DNA of 64,000 nt from Sclerotiophoma versabilis (Eukaryota > Ascomycota > Dothideomycetes > Pleosporales > Didymellaceae). Under the pieces are notes generated by a model. That model made no database searches. It was not told where the DNA came from and saw nothing but the letters and a program-made list of their open reading frames with translations. The stretch lies in contig JAAROD010000069.1 in assembly GCA_012274445.1 (NCBI GenBank), positions 806,001-870,000 on the forward strand, given 5' to 3'. A program made the position numbers and the translations under genes. Position 1 is the stretch's first letter; the number at the start of each line of letters is the position of its first letter. Positions 48,083 to 58,113 of the stretch are shown here, piece by piece.

Positions 48083-48618
48083 ATGTAGCATATTAACTGC
48101 ACGTTGAGCACTGGCAGTAGGACGAGTGGTGGAAGTGGAAGGACGTCATACACATAGTCACAGCCTTGCCAGCGGGGGTGAAGATGTTGTTAACGAAGTC
48201 ACGAAAAGTAAGTAATGCCGGGCTTTTTGGCGTTTTCGGAAGCGTTGCACCTTTTAGTTAGATACCTTACCTTTGCACATTCCCGTCGCATATCGACGTT
48301 AGCGGCATGAGAGATGCGAATAGTGTTTGTACGACAGGGAGGAGATGTATATGATGAACGCGTTGTTCTCTTCGAATGCTGCCTTGCCTATTAATGCCCA
48401 GTGCTATGCTACTGAAGACGTTGTCGTTGCCACTGGGAACTGCGTAGCGGTTGATCTGCTCGAGGAATATTTCTTCGTGGGGTCCGCAACTACTCTCTCT
48501 GTCGAATCCATGATGACAATTTGCGTGTACCGTGGCTCTTGCGTCTCTGTAATTCTAGGGATCGTGAATTCCACAGGTCAGTCTTGATCTTTCCGACATG
48601 ATATGGCCGTCGGCAATC
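48083..48618. other. Intergenic, no supported gene
   Basis: 3' region of the chitin synthase and the end of the HET pseudogene, which converge. A plus-strand frame at 48327-48587 shows no features. Confidence 0.4.
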
Positions 48619-49702
48619 TCAATGAATAGACCCTAGGTCGGACTTTTCGTAGTCGGGTTCGATCCTGATGCTGGGATTCATGATGCTGAGCGTGGAGTAG
48701 ATTCTGTCTCGCACATCAGAGAGCACTCCGGCAGCGGGTGTTGGAAATTGTCCCGTGGTCGGAAGCAGCTTCGACGCGCTGGATTGCGCCAAATTCCGAG
48801 CGCTTCTAATACTCTTGAAGCTCTGCTGGACTGGAAATGCATACCAAAGTCTTTGTCTATGTGCCTCTAAGACCTGGTACTTGTCGTATGAGAGGAATAC
48901 GTGCTGACCAAGTCGTAGACTCTGTGCATGGCTGATATGAGGAGGCGACTCGGTCCACTCTGTAGCTGTAATTGGGACGCAGCTACGCACTCTTGTAGAA
49001 TCTATACTCGTGACTAATAAGGGTGTCTGAACAATTTCAATACCGCCTCGATCGTTTCCGATGGCTTCCTGGCACACATCCGACTTGCGTGGAGATTCAC
49101 AGATGCGAAAAGTGTATCAGCGCCCAAGCCAAGCCAACTTATCACACCAGAAGCCTTGGAGTAAATCTGACCCATCCCTCTGACTTGATAATTTTCTCCG
49201 AAATACTGGCTTGGATGATACACAAGGCATCAATCCAGAACCGCCTTCGCTGTTGCTCTCGTATCTAATCGATACGTGCCTGACGTAAGAAATCCCAGAG
49301 GTTTTGGCGGACCCGGAAAAGAGTGCCATTTAGCGTAATACATCTGTACGCAGGCTCCTCGCCCCACATATATGATAAAGCAACATAAGGTTCATCCAGC
49401 GTAGCTGTTCGAAGGTTGCAGAAAATCGGCTTGTTCTCGCTGCCATTGGCTATTTCTAGAAGTCGAATCCTGTCGCTGGCTCTGAGCGGTAACGGAACAG
49501 ACTGATAGATGTCTCCTTCCTTGGTGCCTAAGATCGTTGACAGCGGTACCTGGCGATGCATATCGAAGAATTTTTGAAGCATTTGGAAGGTGATGGAAAA
49601 TGAACGGAATGAGATAGACCCTAGTTTTGGAGGAGTGCGCTTTGCAGATAACATCCTGAGTGTGTGTTCGCCGAACAGGCGCTTCAGCCTGTGCTGTCTC
49701 AT
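48619..49702 (-). pseudogene. HET-domain pseudogene with stops and frameshifts
   Basis: The start at 49702 leads into a normal HET beginning (RIRLLEIANGSE, YVALSYMWGEE, QNLWDFLRQ). A TAG at 49267-49265 then interrupts the frame. The next part of the domain (FWIDALCI) is still readable in the same frame. A one-base loss in the A run at 49192-49195 moves the reading to a second frame (MGQIYSKASGVISWLG). Two TAG codons at 49016-49014 and 49004-49002 lie where HET proteins have the two Trp of the YW-R-W motif. A further shift leads to a third frame with SDVRDRIYSTLSI. The Trp-to-stop changes are G-to-A. Intact relatives lie just upstream at 50458 and 52368. A working product is very unlikely. Confidence 0.85.
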
Positions 49703-50457
49703 CTGGACCTCGCAAACGACTCTTTTGTCCCTAGGCTTTAGATCTAATCGATGCTAGTGTAGCATTACAGGAGCCAAGAAAGCTCCAGTGCTGGACAGTC
49801 GTTGATGTACAAGGCATGCTGTGGACAAGGCTGAGAAGTGACTGCCTGCAGCGCTAATGACGATCCTAATGTAGAGGTGGCTTATGAGACCCTACACAGC
49901 CTCAGAACAAGCGAAGCTCATCCATGATGTCCCTCAAAGATAGATTAGCGATTTAGTCGTCCATAGAAGCTTCTCTAGCTGACTAGACGGTGGCTGCTTC
50001 TTTTGCCTTACGCGTATTTGCTTTGTGCGGTTCAGTTTATTTATTTCACACAGCCATTGCAAACCCTTCAGTTACAAACCTACTGCCACAATTTCGTCAT
50101 TTCACACGTGAGACAGTGCAACGCATGTATCGTCTAGCGAAACTGTGTGGCGGTTAAAGACAATAGATTTGTCGGTGTTGTGGTCAACTAACTCCAGAAG
50201 CCGAACACTGTCACCGGATTCAATGAGTAGAATCTTCTTTGAAGGGGGCGTGGTTCTTCAGTGTAGTTGGTGTCACGGGCTATTTCTAAGCCGCTAAGGT
50301 TTTTAAGACGATGCCAGATAGCTTTTGTCCAATCTCGTTCTCACCCACCATTCGGTGCCCATTACACCATCATCTTCGAGTGCAACATACCTAGTGTAGA
50401 GAACCTGGAATCGGCTGAACAAAGAATGACAAGATTACTTATGATCCCAGTGCAAGC
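49703..50457. other. Intergenic between HET loci, no supported gene
   Basis: About 750 bp between the pseudogene start and the end of the next HET gene. No gene or repeat recognised. Confidence 0.4.
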
Positions 50458-51762
50458 TCAGGATCTTACTCCCACCATGCATAGCGCTCTATGGAGGGCA
50501 GTGCCCCTAGCACGTGCGTTCTTTACAGCATACGAGCTCGCCTCTTCAGGATTATCGATCTTCAATATCCGTGCTAGTTGCAAAGCTCGCTTTTCCAGGT
50601 CTTGAAAAGCTGGATTCTCTCTCCCTTTGTAACCTTTGTTGTTGAATGCGATCTCCTTTTCAACCTTTCGAGTGTCTCTATTCACCAGCTCAACAAGCAA
50701 ACTGGTTGCCGACCTGGAATAATCCGGATACAAGGGGGTCTGTTCATATTCTTCTGCGTCGGCCAATGAAAGCAATGAATATATCCGGTCTCTTGGGTCC
50801 GAGCATTCTGTATTGCGCGGAGGTGACGGCAAACCGAGATATGAGAACAGCCCAACCCTATGCCACAATAATGGGAACGGTGTCGTACGGGTTTGCCACT
50901 GCTTCCGCAGTTGTATGAACTTGTACATGTTCGGTGTCTTATAGTCTGACATATATTCCCATGATCTCTTTTCTCTTGATCTTAATTGCCAGATTTCCGG
51001 GAACTCAGAGCCCACTACTGTCTCGTATAGCTGAAGCAAAACAGCCCCTTGCATAGAGTCTGGCCCACAGCGGAGCTCAAGATTGCTAGCGAGGATAAAT
51101 TCCTGTGTGACCCATACTCTCGACCAGTAGATATTATCAGAGATTCGTGCCAACAGAGCTTCGGCAAATGGATATGTTCTTCTGTCCTGTTTGGCAGAAA
51201 GAAATCCATTGTGTTGAGGGAAGCAGACGGAGATGTTCCCAAGCAGCCTTTCTTCTTTGAATATCCCTGGCGCGGTGCCTAGCCAAACCAGTACGTTTGC
51301 CGCAGCTGAATATATTCGACCCATAATTGCGACCTGACTGCTTCGCTCCTGTAAATCGTGCTGATTGATACACAAGGCGTCAATCCACAGATAGCTTGTA
51401 TATGACTGTCGGTACATTTCACATAGGAAATGCCACAGGTTTTCGCGCACCTCCACAGACACGCCATTGACGATAATGGTATGGAGACAGGTATCATCAC
51501 CCCAAACATACGAGACGGCGGTATACGAGATGCTCCCTCCGATGGAGATATCTTCAAATTCGCAGTCTACAGTGCCTAGCGGGTTGTTGTGATCTTTGTT
51601 GTCGTACACTAGCTTAAGGACGCGGATGTCCGCGCCGATCCTGATCGAAGGTGGAAATTTAGTATGTATCATTGCCTCGTTGGAACCTGATGTTGCTTTC
51701 ATCGCGATAGGTATGTCTGCAGGTAAGCCTATATGAAGGTCTGTTGTCAGGGCGGAGAACAT
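50458..51762 (-). CDS. HET-domain protein, intact
   Basis: Intronless, 434 residues. The N-terminus IRIGADIRVLKLVYDNK is the usual lead-in. The HET domain covers about residues 75-235: YTAVSYVWGDDTC, NLWHFLCEM, LWIDALCINQHDLQERSSQVAIMGRIY, ANVLVWLG and YWSRVWVTQEFILA. The post-domain motif CSDPRDRIYSLLSLAD is near residue 325. No ankyrin, WD40, NACHT or patatin partner domain is attached, so it is a stand-alone HET protein. It is on the same strand as its neighbours at 48619 (broken) and 52368. The three differ well beyond the motifs, so they are old duplicates rather than a recent tandem array. Function in non-self recognition is by family only. Confidence 0.92.
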   Translation of the reverse strand: MFSALTTDLHIGLPADIPIAMKATSGSNEAMIHTKFPPSIRIGADIRVLKLVYDNKDHNNPLGTVDCEFEDISIGGSISYTAVSYVWGDDTCLHTIIVNGVSVEVRENLWHFLCEMYRQSYTSYLWIDALCINQHDLQERSSQVAIMGRIYSAAANVLVWLGTAPGIFKEERLLGNISVCFPQHNGFLSAKQDRRTYPFAEALLARISDNIYWSRVWVTQEFILASNLELRCGPDSMQGAVLLQLYETVVGSEFPEIWQLRSREKRSWEYMSDYKTPNMYKFIQLRKQWQTRTTPFPLLWHRVGLFSYLGLPSPPRNTECSDPRDRIYSLLSLADAEEYEQTPLYPDYSRSATSLLVELVNRDTRKVEKEIAFNNKGYKGRENPAFQDLEKRALQLARILKIDNPEEASSYAVKNARARGTALHRALCMVGVRS

Positions 51763-52367
51763 GTGTCAAAAGCAGGATATCTACAAAGCTGGGGAGCGGA
51801 AATAGTGGCTGCCTGCAACGCTAGCAGGACTAAATGTTGAAGTGGCGCCTGGGCCTCTACACAGCCCCCAACTTCATGAGGCCTAAGTCCCAGCTATTGT
51901 CCGAAGCCTTGATGCTTTCAGTCGTCATTCACCTGCCATAGCCTGGGAGTACATTGTATTCGAACGGAAATGACTCAAAAGCTCAATATCTGCGCCATTC
52001 GCACTCACGTGACTTGAGACACGAGGGAGATGTGTTTGAATTGATCGATCAATTCAAGACGCAATGGAGTAATTGTAGATGGTCGCAAATGAAGGTATGC
52101 ACCAAACTTGGGTCGTTAGTAAAAGTTACAATCGAAGCCACGTTCTCTGGAAATTTTACCACAGAAGAATAAGTGCTGGCTGTGAATGCTGAAACGTATA
52201 GCAGGTGTGATTGGCAAAGTAAACATCTAAACATCCAGCCTTGGTATAGTTTTATTATCTAAAGTGAAGCCGATACATTAAGATGGTACATTTTTCTTAA
52301 TTCATGTTACTTCTATTTAGAGGAAAGTGTTTGACTGACAGCTCACATTTAGAATGTGATTCTGCCA
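51763..52367. other. Intergenic between two HET genes
   Basis: 605 bp, AT-richer, no gene accepted. It holds the promoter of the 50458-51762 gene and the 3' region of the next. Confidence 0.4.
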
Positions 52368-53633
52368 TCACTTGGTGTTTAGCTCAAGAACTCTTTCCGC
52401 TGATAAACTAAGTGCGATGAGTCGTTCTTCATCAAACCAAAGCCACAGTGGCGTTGTTTTGGCAATACTTTCGAGTTTCCATCGAAGGCTTGGTGCATCC
52501 GATACGTGACCTTGTGCAAGCAACGCCTTCATCGTTGGATCGTCGTTAGGGATATCTAAAAGTTGCTGCAAACCTCTCATAGCCTCTTCAATATAACCTT
52601 CGTCAAAATCATGTTGCTGCCTGACAAGCTCAGCGAAAAGGTCGGAGGCGGATTTATCGTAATCTGGTGTGATAGTGCCATCCGGATCCATGAGCGATAC
52701 CAGTGAGTAGACACGATCTCTGACATCTGCGCATTCCATGATGCCAAACTGTAGAAGTAGCCACGGTCGAAAACTCTTTTTGTAAGACTTCTGCAACGCT
52801 CGATACTTCTGGAGCCGCGTGGCTTTGCTGAACGAGAGTGTCCCGCAAATGCTCTCCACCTTGGAGCGGTCCCAAGCCTTGGGAGGAGTGTGCCACAGGA
52901 ACACCAGGACTCTTGCATCAGCTTTTGCCATACCACAGCAAAGAGTGATCTTTGGGGATAGGATGAACTCCTGTACTATCCAAGCTCTTGTCCAGTACGG
53001 ATGCCGACAGAGCTCCAACATGCCAGCGTAAGGAATATCATCCCAAAACTCTCCAGCACTTTCATGAGTTGTCTGTGCAGCATCTGGTTGGAAGCCAGCT
53101 AAATATCTTATCGCCCGGCGTAAGTTGTTTGTTTCTGGGTGTAGCCACACCAATGTTTCAGATGCTCTTGAGTAGATGTCTCCCATGATAGCCACTTGAT
53201 GACTTCGTTCAGCGTTGCTTGTTTGATCAATGCACAAAGCATCAATCCACAAGAAACCATCGTAATCTTGGTAATTCATTTTCCTCAAAAATGCAAAAAG
53301 ACTTGCGCGGACTGTGTATGATTTGTTGTTCAACCTAATGGTTTTCGTATCGGCTGTATCACCCCACACATACGAGACAGCAACATAAGGAGGACTGCTC
53401 TCTAATGGCATAACGTAAAGCTGACAGGAAACTTTGTCTTTATCGAAGTAAACAGGCGAAAGCTCAAGCTTGACAAGTCGTATGTTGCTTCTGGAGCCAA
53501 CCCCAAGGGGGATCTTACTATAGATGTCTTCGTTCGTAGCATTTGGGCTTGTAGTTAAGTTTACATCCTTTTGATGACGACTCCACTTGCTTCTGGATTT
53601 GGAGCTGAAAATATGCATTCTTGACGTGGTCAT
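52368..53633 (-). CDS. HET-domain protein, intact
   Basis: Intronless, 421 residues. It has the lead-in SNIRLVKLELSPVYF, then a HET domain at about residues 80-230: YVAVSYVWGDTADTK, LWIDALCIDQTSNAERSHQVAIMGDIY, SETLVWLH and HPYWTRAWIVQEFILS. The post-domain motif CADVRDRVYSLVSLMDPD is near residue 320. The C-terminus (residues 370-421) is helical-looking without a known domain. It is a stand-alone HET protein like its neighbour. The spacing of all motifs is the same as in 50458-51762, supporting common descent, but most other positions differ. Expected to act in the cytoplasm as a trigger of incompatibility; no partner gene is recognisable nearby. Confidence 0.92.
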   Translation of the reverse strand: MTTSRMHIFSSKSRSKWSRHQKDVNLTTSPNATNEDIYSKIPLGVGSRSNIRLVKLELSPVYFDKDKVSCQLYVMPLESSPPYVAVSYVWGDTADTKTIRLNNKSYTVRASLFAFLRKMNYQDYDGFLWIDALCIDQTSNAERSHQVAIMGDIYSRASETLVWLHPETNNLRRAIRYLAGFQPDAAQTTHESAGEFWDDIPYAGMLELCRHPYWTRAWIVQEFILSPKITLCCGMAKADARVLVFLWHTPPKAWDRSKVESICGTLSFSKATRLQKYRALQKSYKKSFRPWLLLQFGIMECADVRDRVYSLVSLMDPDGTITPDYDKSASDLFAELVRQQHDFDEGYIEEAMRGLQQLLDIPNDDPTMKALLAQGHVSDAPSLRWKLESIAKTTPLWLWFDEERLIALSLSAERVLELNTK

Positions 53634-54655
53634 GCTCTACGGACGCGTGAACGCTATCCGGATTGAGTAAATATCCTGGGGTGCTCGTTTCTGGTGTGAC
53701 TATGTGACGGGGGAGCTACGAATGATGGAGCCGCCGATGGCGTTTGGATAATGGGTGTTTTGGCGGCCGAAAGCAGGTCAGAGAATGAGTTGTTAGATAT
53801 CAAGGCTCGGTGAGATGCGGGGTACATATGATCTGTCAGCCGCACGCTCTTATGGTTTGCTCACAAGATACCTTACAGAGACCCGCATATCGAAACCCGA
53901 ACCTCTTTCTCTATCATACGGTACGTCAGAGCCGTTTTTGTAAGTCCACAATTCTCACTCGGTCAACGTTTGAACGACAGACAGATATTGCGTCCCTGAA
54001 TTTTGCACATAGGCCGCATGGGTGCGATTTCCGATCATCAATTGTACCTCATGCATCGATCAAGACGGGCAACCACCCGCTTGGTCTCATGGCAACAACT
54101 TGACGCCTCTTTACGTGGTTTGAAATCGTTAGCGTGGCTCCACTCAGCGCGAGCAACTTATCAAACAGTGACCATCTAGCTGAACACACGGCGGTGTTGC
54201 ATTTTGATCAGAGTTATTAGTTCTGACCGTTCTTTATTACATGTCGCTATATTTTCCAGTAATACTGGCAGATAGCGATGCTGGCAGACATGCTAGTCAA
54301 GAAGTAGAGTTTGATGAAGGAATAGTACGCTCCAACGAGATGGGCGGTTGGAGGTGACTTGAGCGGTATGGATTGCGGTCGGCAATTCCAGTAACTTTTG
54401 GGGTCAATTTCGTTTTCACGTCGTGTCATGTTCGAGGCCATGTTATGGTTTGGAGGTAACCAGCAGAGGGATAAATGCATCTTCGGGTGACCAGACAGTT
54501 AAAGGTGTTTATCAAAAGGTGGGCCCAATGAACTCCGCGCTAGAGCCCCACTCCGCGTTCTCGGCAAAAGATCCCTGTCCAAAAAATGGAAGTTTCCCAG
54601 CAGCGCTCACAGAGGCAGTGCTACACCACTTTTTTTTTTCGTACACACTGCAATC
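53634..54655. other. Intergenic between a HET gene and Rrp8
   Basis: About 1 kb between divergent genes, so it contains both promoters. A T run just before the Rrp8 start (54631-54639) is notable. A minus-strand frame of 64 codons from 54441 (one hydrophobic stretch near its end) was not accepted. Confidence 0.4.
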
Positions 54656-56389
54656 ATGTTTACCGTACCCGGCTGGAACGTCTCCGCGCCGATTGCCGCT
54701 CAGGTCGAGCAGCCGAAACCCCAGGACCCCAACAAGCTTGGCAAGAAAGCGCAAAAGCGGAAGAGGGTGCAGGAAGAGCAGCAGGTCAACACCGAAGAGA
54801 TTGGGAAGCTATGGGAGAAAACTGAGACGCAGAAGGCTGAGAAGCCTCAAGATGTTGAACTACCAGCAAGAGCGCTCGAACGGGCAGCGCAGGACGATGC
54901 TGAGGCGGCAGCAGAGGGGGAGAAGAAGAGCAAGAAGAGGAAGCGCGGGCCTAGGAAGAATGCTGCGACAAAGGAAGCTGCGGCTGCGAAGGCCACGGAA
55001 GCTGGTGCTACAACAGAGGGCGATGCTGCACCTGCGCCGGCAGGACCCAAGGTCGCGGACCCAGAATCCAAGCGCTCGAAGAAGAAGCAGAAGAAGGAGC
55101 ACAAGGCGCAGAAGGCAGAGAAAGCAGAGCAGGCCGAATCTGCAGCTCCCAACGCTGTCGAGACGCCCGCCCTCATGGACCCCGTCGCCCTCATACCCGA
55201 GCCCGCAGGCCTCACGCCCCTCCAAAAGTCTATGCGCAGCAAGCTCGCCAGTGCGCGCTTCCGTCACCTGAACGAATCGCTCTACACCAAGCCCTCCGCT
55301 GACTCGCTCTCGCTGTTCCGCGAGGACCCCTCCATGTTCGAAGACTACCACCGCGGCTTCGCGCAACAAGTCGAAGTATGGCCGCAGAACCCTGTCGACG
55401 ACTACGTAGCCAGCATCGTCGCGCGCGGCAGCATAAAGATTGCTAAAGACCCATGGCGCGCCCAGATGCGCGAGAAGAAGAAGAAGGGCCCTCTCGCAGC
55501 CGCAGAAACACAGGAGGAGGAAGTCGATCGTCCAGTCATTCCAAGAGGGAACAACAAGCCTCTCCCCCGAACCCACGGATCAAAATGCCTAATCGCCGAC
55601 CTAGGCTGCGGCGTTGCCTCGCTCTCCTACCGCCTACAACCCCATCTTTCCTCGCTCAACATCGACATCAAGTCATTCGACCTCTCCCAACCGTCCGGGC
55701 CCTCAAAGGACCTGGTCACCGTAGCCGACATATCCTCCCTCCCGCTGAAAGACAATAGCACCGACATCGCCATCTTCTGCCTCGCACTAATGGGCACAAA
55801 CTGGCTGGACTTCATCGACGAAGCCTACCGAATCCTCCGCTGGAAAGGCGAGCTCTGGGTCGCCGAGATCAAGTCACGCTTCGGGCGGGTGGAGAAGAAG
55901 AAAGCCATACCAATCAACAGCATCGGCTCGCTCAACAAAGGCGCCAAACCACCGAAGAAAAAGGGCCCCAAGGAAAAGAAGAAAGACGACGTCGAAGGCA
56001 TCGAAGACTCGGCCGACGAGGCAGAACTCGCACAGACCGTCGACGGCGCTTCCGGGCCCGAGGGGACAGATGTAAGCGCGTTCGTCGATGTCCTACGCAC
56101 GCGTGGCTTCGTGCTGGATGCGCTGCCCGAGAGGCCTGGGGATGCGATTGATTTGGGCAACAAGATGTTTGTGAAGCTGCAGTTTGTCAAGGGTGCGCAG
56201 CCGACCAAGGGCAAGAACGCTGGCACCGAGGGCACGAGTGCGGGCGCCAAGGGCAGCTTCAAGACGAGCAGTGCGCTGAAGATGGGAATGAAGGGCAAGA
56301 AGTTCAATGCGGTCAAGGAGGAGGATGACCAAGTGACTGAGAAGAAGGACGCGGCTGTGCTGAAGCCGTGTTTGTATAAGATTAGGTAG
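54656..56389 (+). CDS. rrp8: 25S rRNA adenine-N1 methyltransferase Rrp8
   Basis: Intronless, 577 residues. The start MFTVPGWNVSAP is the typical fungal Rrp8 N-terminus. Residues 20-180 are Lys/Ala/Glu-rich and disordered with several KKRKR-type nuclear and nucleolar signals. The conserved part begins at LQKSMRSKLASARFRHLNE and EDYHRGFAQQVEVWPQNPVD. The SAM-binding motif is CLIADLGCGVASLS near residue 312. DLSQPSG and VTVADISSLPLKDNSTDIAIFCLALMGTNW follow, the last being the Rrp8 hallmark, then AYRILRWKGELWVAEIKSRF. A Lys-rich insert splits the last part. In yeast the enzyme methylates A645 of 25S rRNA in the nucleolus during ribosome assembly. Confidence 0.95.
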   Translation: MFTVPGWNVSAPIAAQVEQPKPQDPNKLGKKAQKRKRVQEEQQVNTEEIGKLWEKTETQKAEKPQDVELPARALERAAQDDAEAAAEGEKKSKKRKRGPRKNAATKEAAAAKATEAGATTEGDAAPAPAGPKVADPESKRSKKKQKKEHKAQKAEKAEQAESAAPNAVETPALMDPVALIPEPAGLTPLQKSMRSKLASARFRHLNESLYTKPSADSLSLFREDPSMFEDYHRGFAQQVEVWPQNPVDDYVASIVARGSIKIAKDPWRAQMREKKKKGPLAAAETQEEEVDRPVIPRGNNKPLPRTHGSKCLIADLGCGVASLSYRLQPHLSSLNIDIKSFDLSQPSGPSKDLVTVADISSLPLKDNSTDIAIFCLALMGTNWLDFIDEAYRILRWKGELWVAEIKSRFGRVEKKKAIPINSIGSLNKGAKPPKKKGPKEKKKDDVEGIEDSADEAELAQTVDGASGPEGTDVSAFVDVLRTRGFVLDALPERPGDAIDLGNKMFVKLQFVKGAQPTKGKNAGTEGTSAGAKGSFKTSSALKMGMKGKKFNAVKEEDDQVTEKKDAAVLKPCLYKIR

Positions 56390-56652
56390 ATGATGTGTGC
56401 GCACTCAAAGTACGTGTTGAAGTGCAAAACACAATGAGATAGATGGTCAGTGTTTGATGGTTTCATTGTCTTTACCTAGTCTACAGCTGGTAACATCTGG
56501 TTTCCTCACGCACCAGTTTATATAGGCGTGTCCTCTCAATAATACAAGGGCAATGCTGTTGCCGTGAGCTCGAAGCTCGTCATCTGGAAACGTGAAAAGG
56601 AAGGGTATCGTAGATGCCTCGAAGCATGTCGTACGTAAAACGGCCGTGAAGC

Positions 56653-58113
56653 TCAATTGAAACCAAGAAGGATGCTAGCAGCCATGTCGAGGTCGCCGCC
56701 AGCAGCTTCTAGAGCCCCAATCACCTGTACTCGGGAAGCCCCAGTGCTGCCAATGAGAGTATCAATATCTGCTTCGGAGAACCTGCTGCTAGACGACGAG
56801 GACGCAGCTGGTGCCTTGCCAGCTGCACCGCTGGGCGCTGGGTGCGACTGTGGCTGTGACGTTGAAGGCCCTGCTGCAACGGAGTGGTCGGCAGATGCGG
56901 TAGCACCCGCAGGTCGCACAGCGCCCGTCTTTGCGCCGATCTCTGTTCCGTTGGGCCCAGCGACAGTGGGCTCATTCATTTCCGCCTCCTCGAATGATCT
57001 TGGGATTTCTGACTCGTGCAGGAACGGGACTTCGATGCCCTCGAAGCACAGTGCATTCTTCTCGAGATCAATCTTCGCCTTGTACCGCTTCAACATGTCC
57101 AGTCCAAACAGCAAATCTACATCCTTGCCTTCCATGACGGTAAATGCACAGGGCATCTCTGCACCACCGATCTTGATGATCGCATGATGAACGCGGCCCA
57201 AGATGCGCGCAGTGCCAACACCGCGGGCTACACCGGCGTATCGAGTATCCATGAGTCTCATGATACCGCATCTCTCGGCGCACTCGGGGGACATGATGGT
57301 AGCCTGAGCGCCAGAATCGACAAACGCCTTGACAGGTACGTCGTTGACCTCGGTGTTGACGTAGAGCATGTGTACGCGCACAAAGACTGGCATCTGTCAG
57401 TGTGTGAAGTAGGTAATGAGAGTCGAGTGGAAACGTACCCTCTGGATTCTCGTTGTATGCCTTCTCCAGGTTCTCCACGACGCGATCTTGACGAATGAGC
57501 TCCTCGATCTTCCTCTGGGCGTCGATGTTGAACGGGTCATCGTTGAGCAGGGCGATCTGGTTGCGGCGCTCACGCTCGGCTTCCTGTTGGTGACGCTGTC
57601 TGTTGGTGAAGACCTCTCTCCAGGCGTTGGGGTCCATGACGGCAGCGGCGAGCTCGGGATCCTGAGCACGCAGACCGGCTACCTGGCGAGGGTCCCTTAA
57701 AAGTTGCTGGCGCAGAGCCTCCGGATCTGGTCCCCCTGCTGGTCTTCCTGTGCTCCTGTTCCTGTTGACGTGTTGGGAATTTGGGGCAGGACGAGCTTGG
57801 CGGATCACGACTGCCAGCATCTCGCCGTCTCTTATACCAGCCTCTTCCAGCGTTTGTGTCTCGTTTGCCACCGGTTGGCCGTTCAGATAGATGCCTTGTG
57901 ACGCGGCCGGTTGGCTCGTCTCGGCCTCGATGAAACCTTTCAGGTCCTTGATGGTAAGGCCGGGCGGCAAGTCCAGGGTCAGCAGGTCATTGTCCAACTG
58001 CGATTCCGACGCGGTGATGGATATGGTGACGCGTGGCCTGATAGAGTAACAAACAATGGTTAGCATTCTGCTTTCGACCGTGGCACAAAAACGGTTTCGG
58101 CGAGCACTCACAT
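56653..58113 (-). CDS. ddi1: DNA damage-inducible protein Ddi1 (UBL-retropepsin-UBA), start codon split by an intron
   Basis: Three exons, 58113-58112, 58037-57439 and 57386-56653, give 444 residues. The first coding exon is only the AT of the start codon. A 74-nt intron (donor GTGAGT, branch GCTAAC, acceptor CTATCAG) then supplies the G from exon 2, giving MPRVTISITA. Intron 2 is 52 nt (GTACGT to GCCAG). The UBL domain is at 1-78. The helical DDI region is at about 115-195. The retropepsin-like domain starts at RVHMLYVNTEVND, with the catalytic motif FVDSGAQ (D224). A Ser/Pro-rich linker follows, and a UBA domain closes the protein (SEADIDTLIG ... AAGGDLDMAASILLG). Ddi1 shuttles ubiquitylated proteins to the proteasome and cleaves heavily ubiquitylated ones. 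An alternative start inside intron 1 would need that intron retained. Confidence 0.9.

Noticed and set aside
48655..48680. GGTTCGATCC box resembling a tRNA T-loop
   Set aside because: No matching acceptor stem or A box around it. It lies in the coding remains of the HET pseudogene.
54247..54441. Minus-strand 64-codon frame with a hydrophobic C-terminal stretch
   Set aside because: Could be a small tail-anchored protein, but there is no family signature or supporting context.
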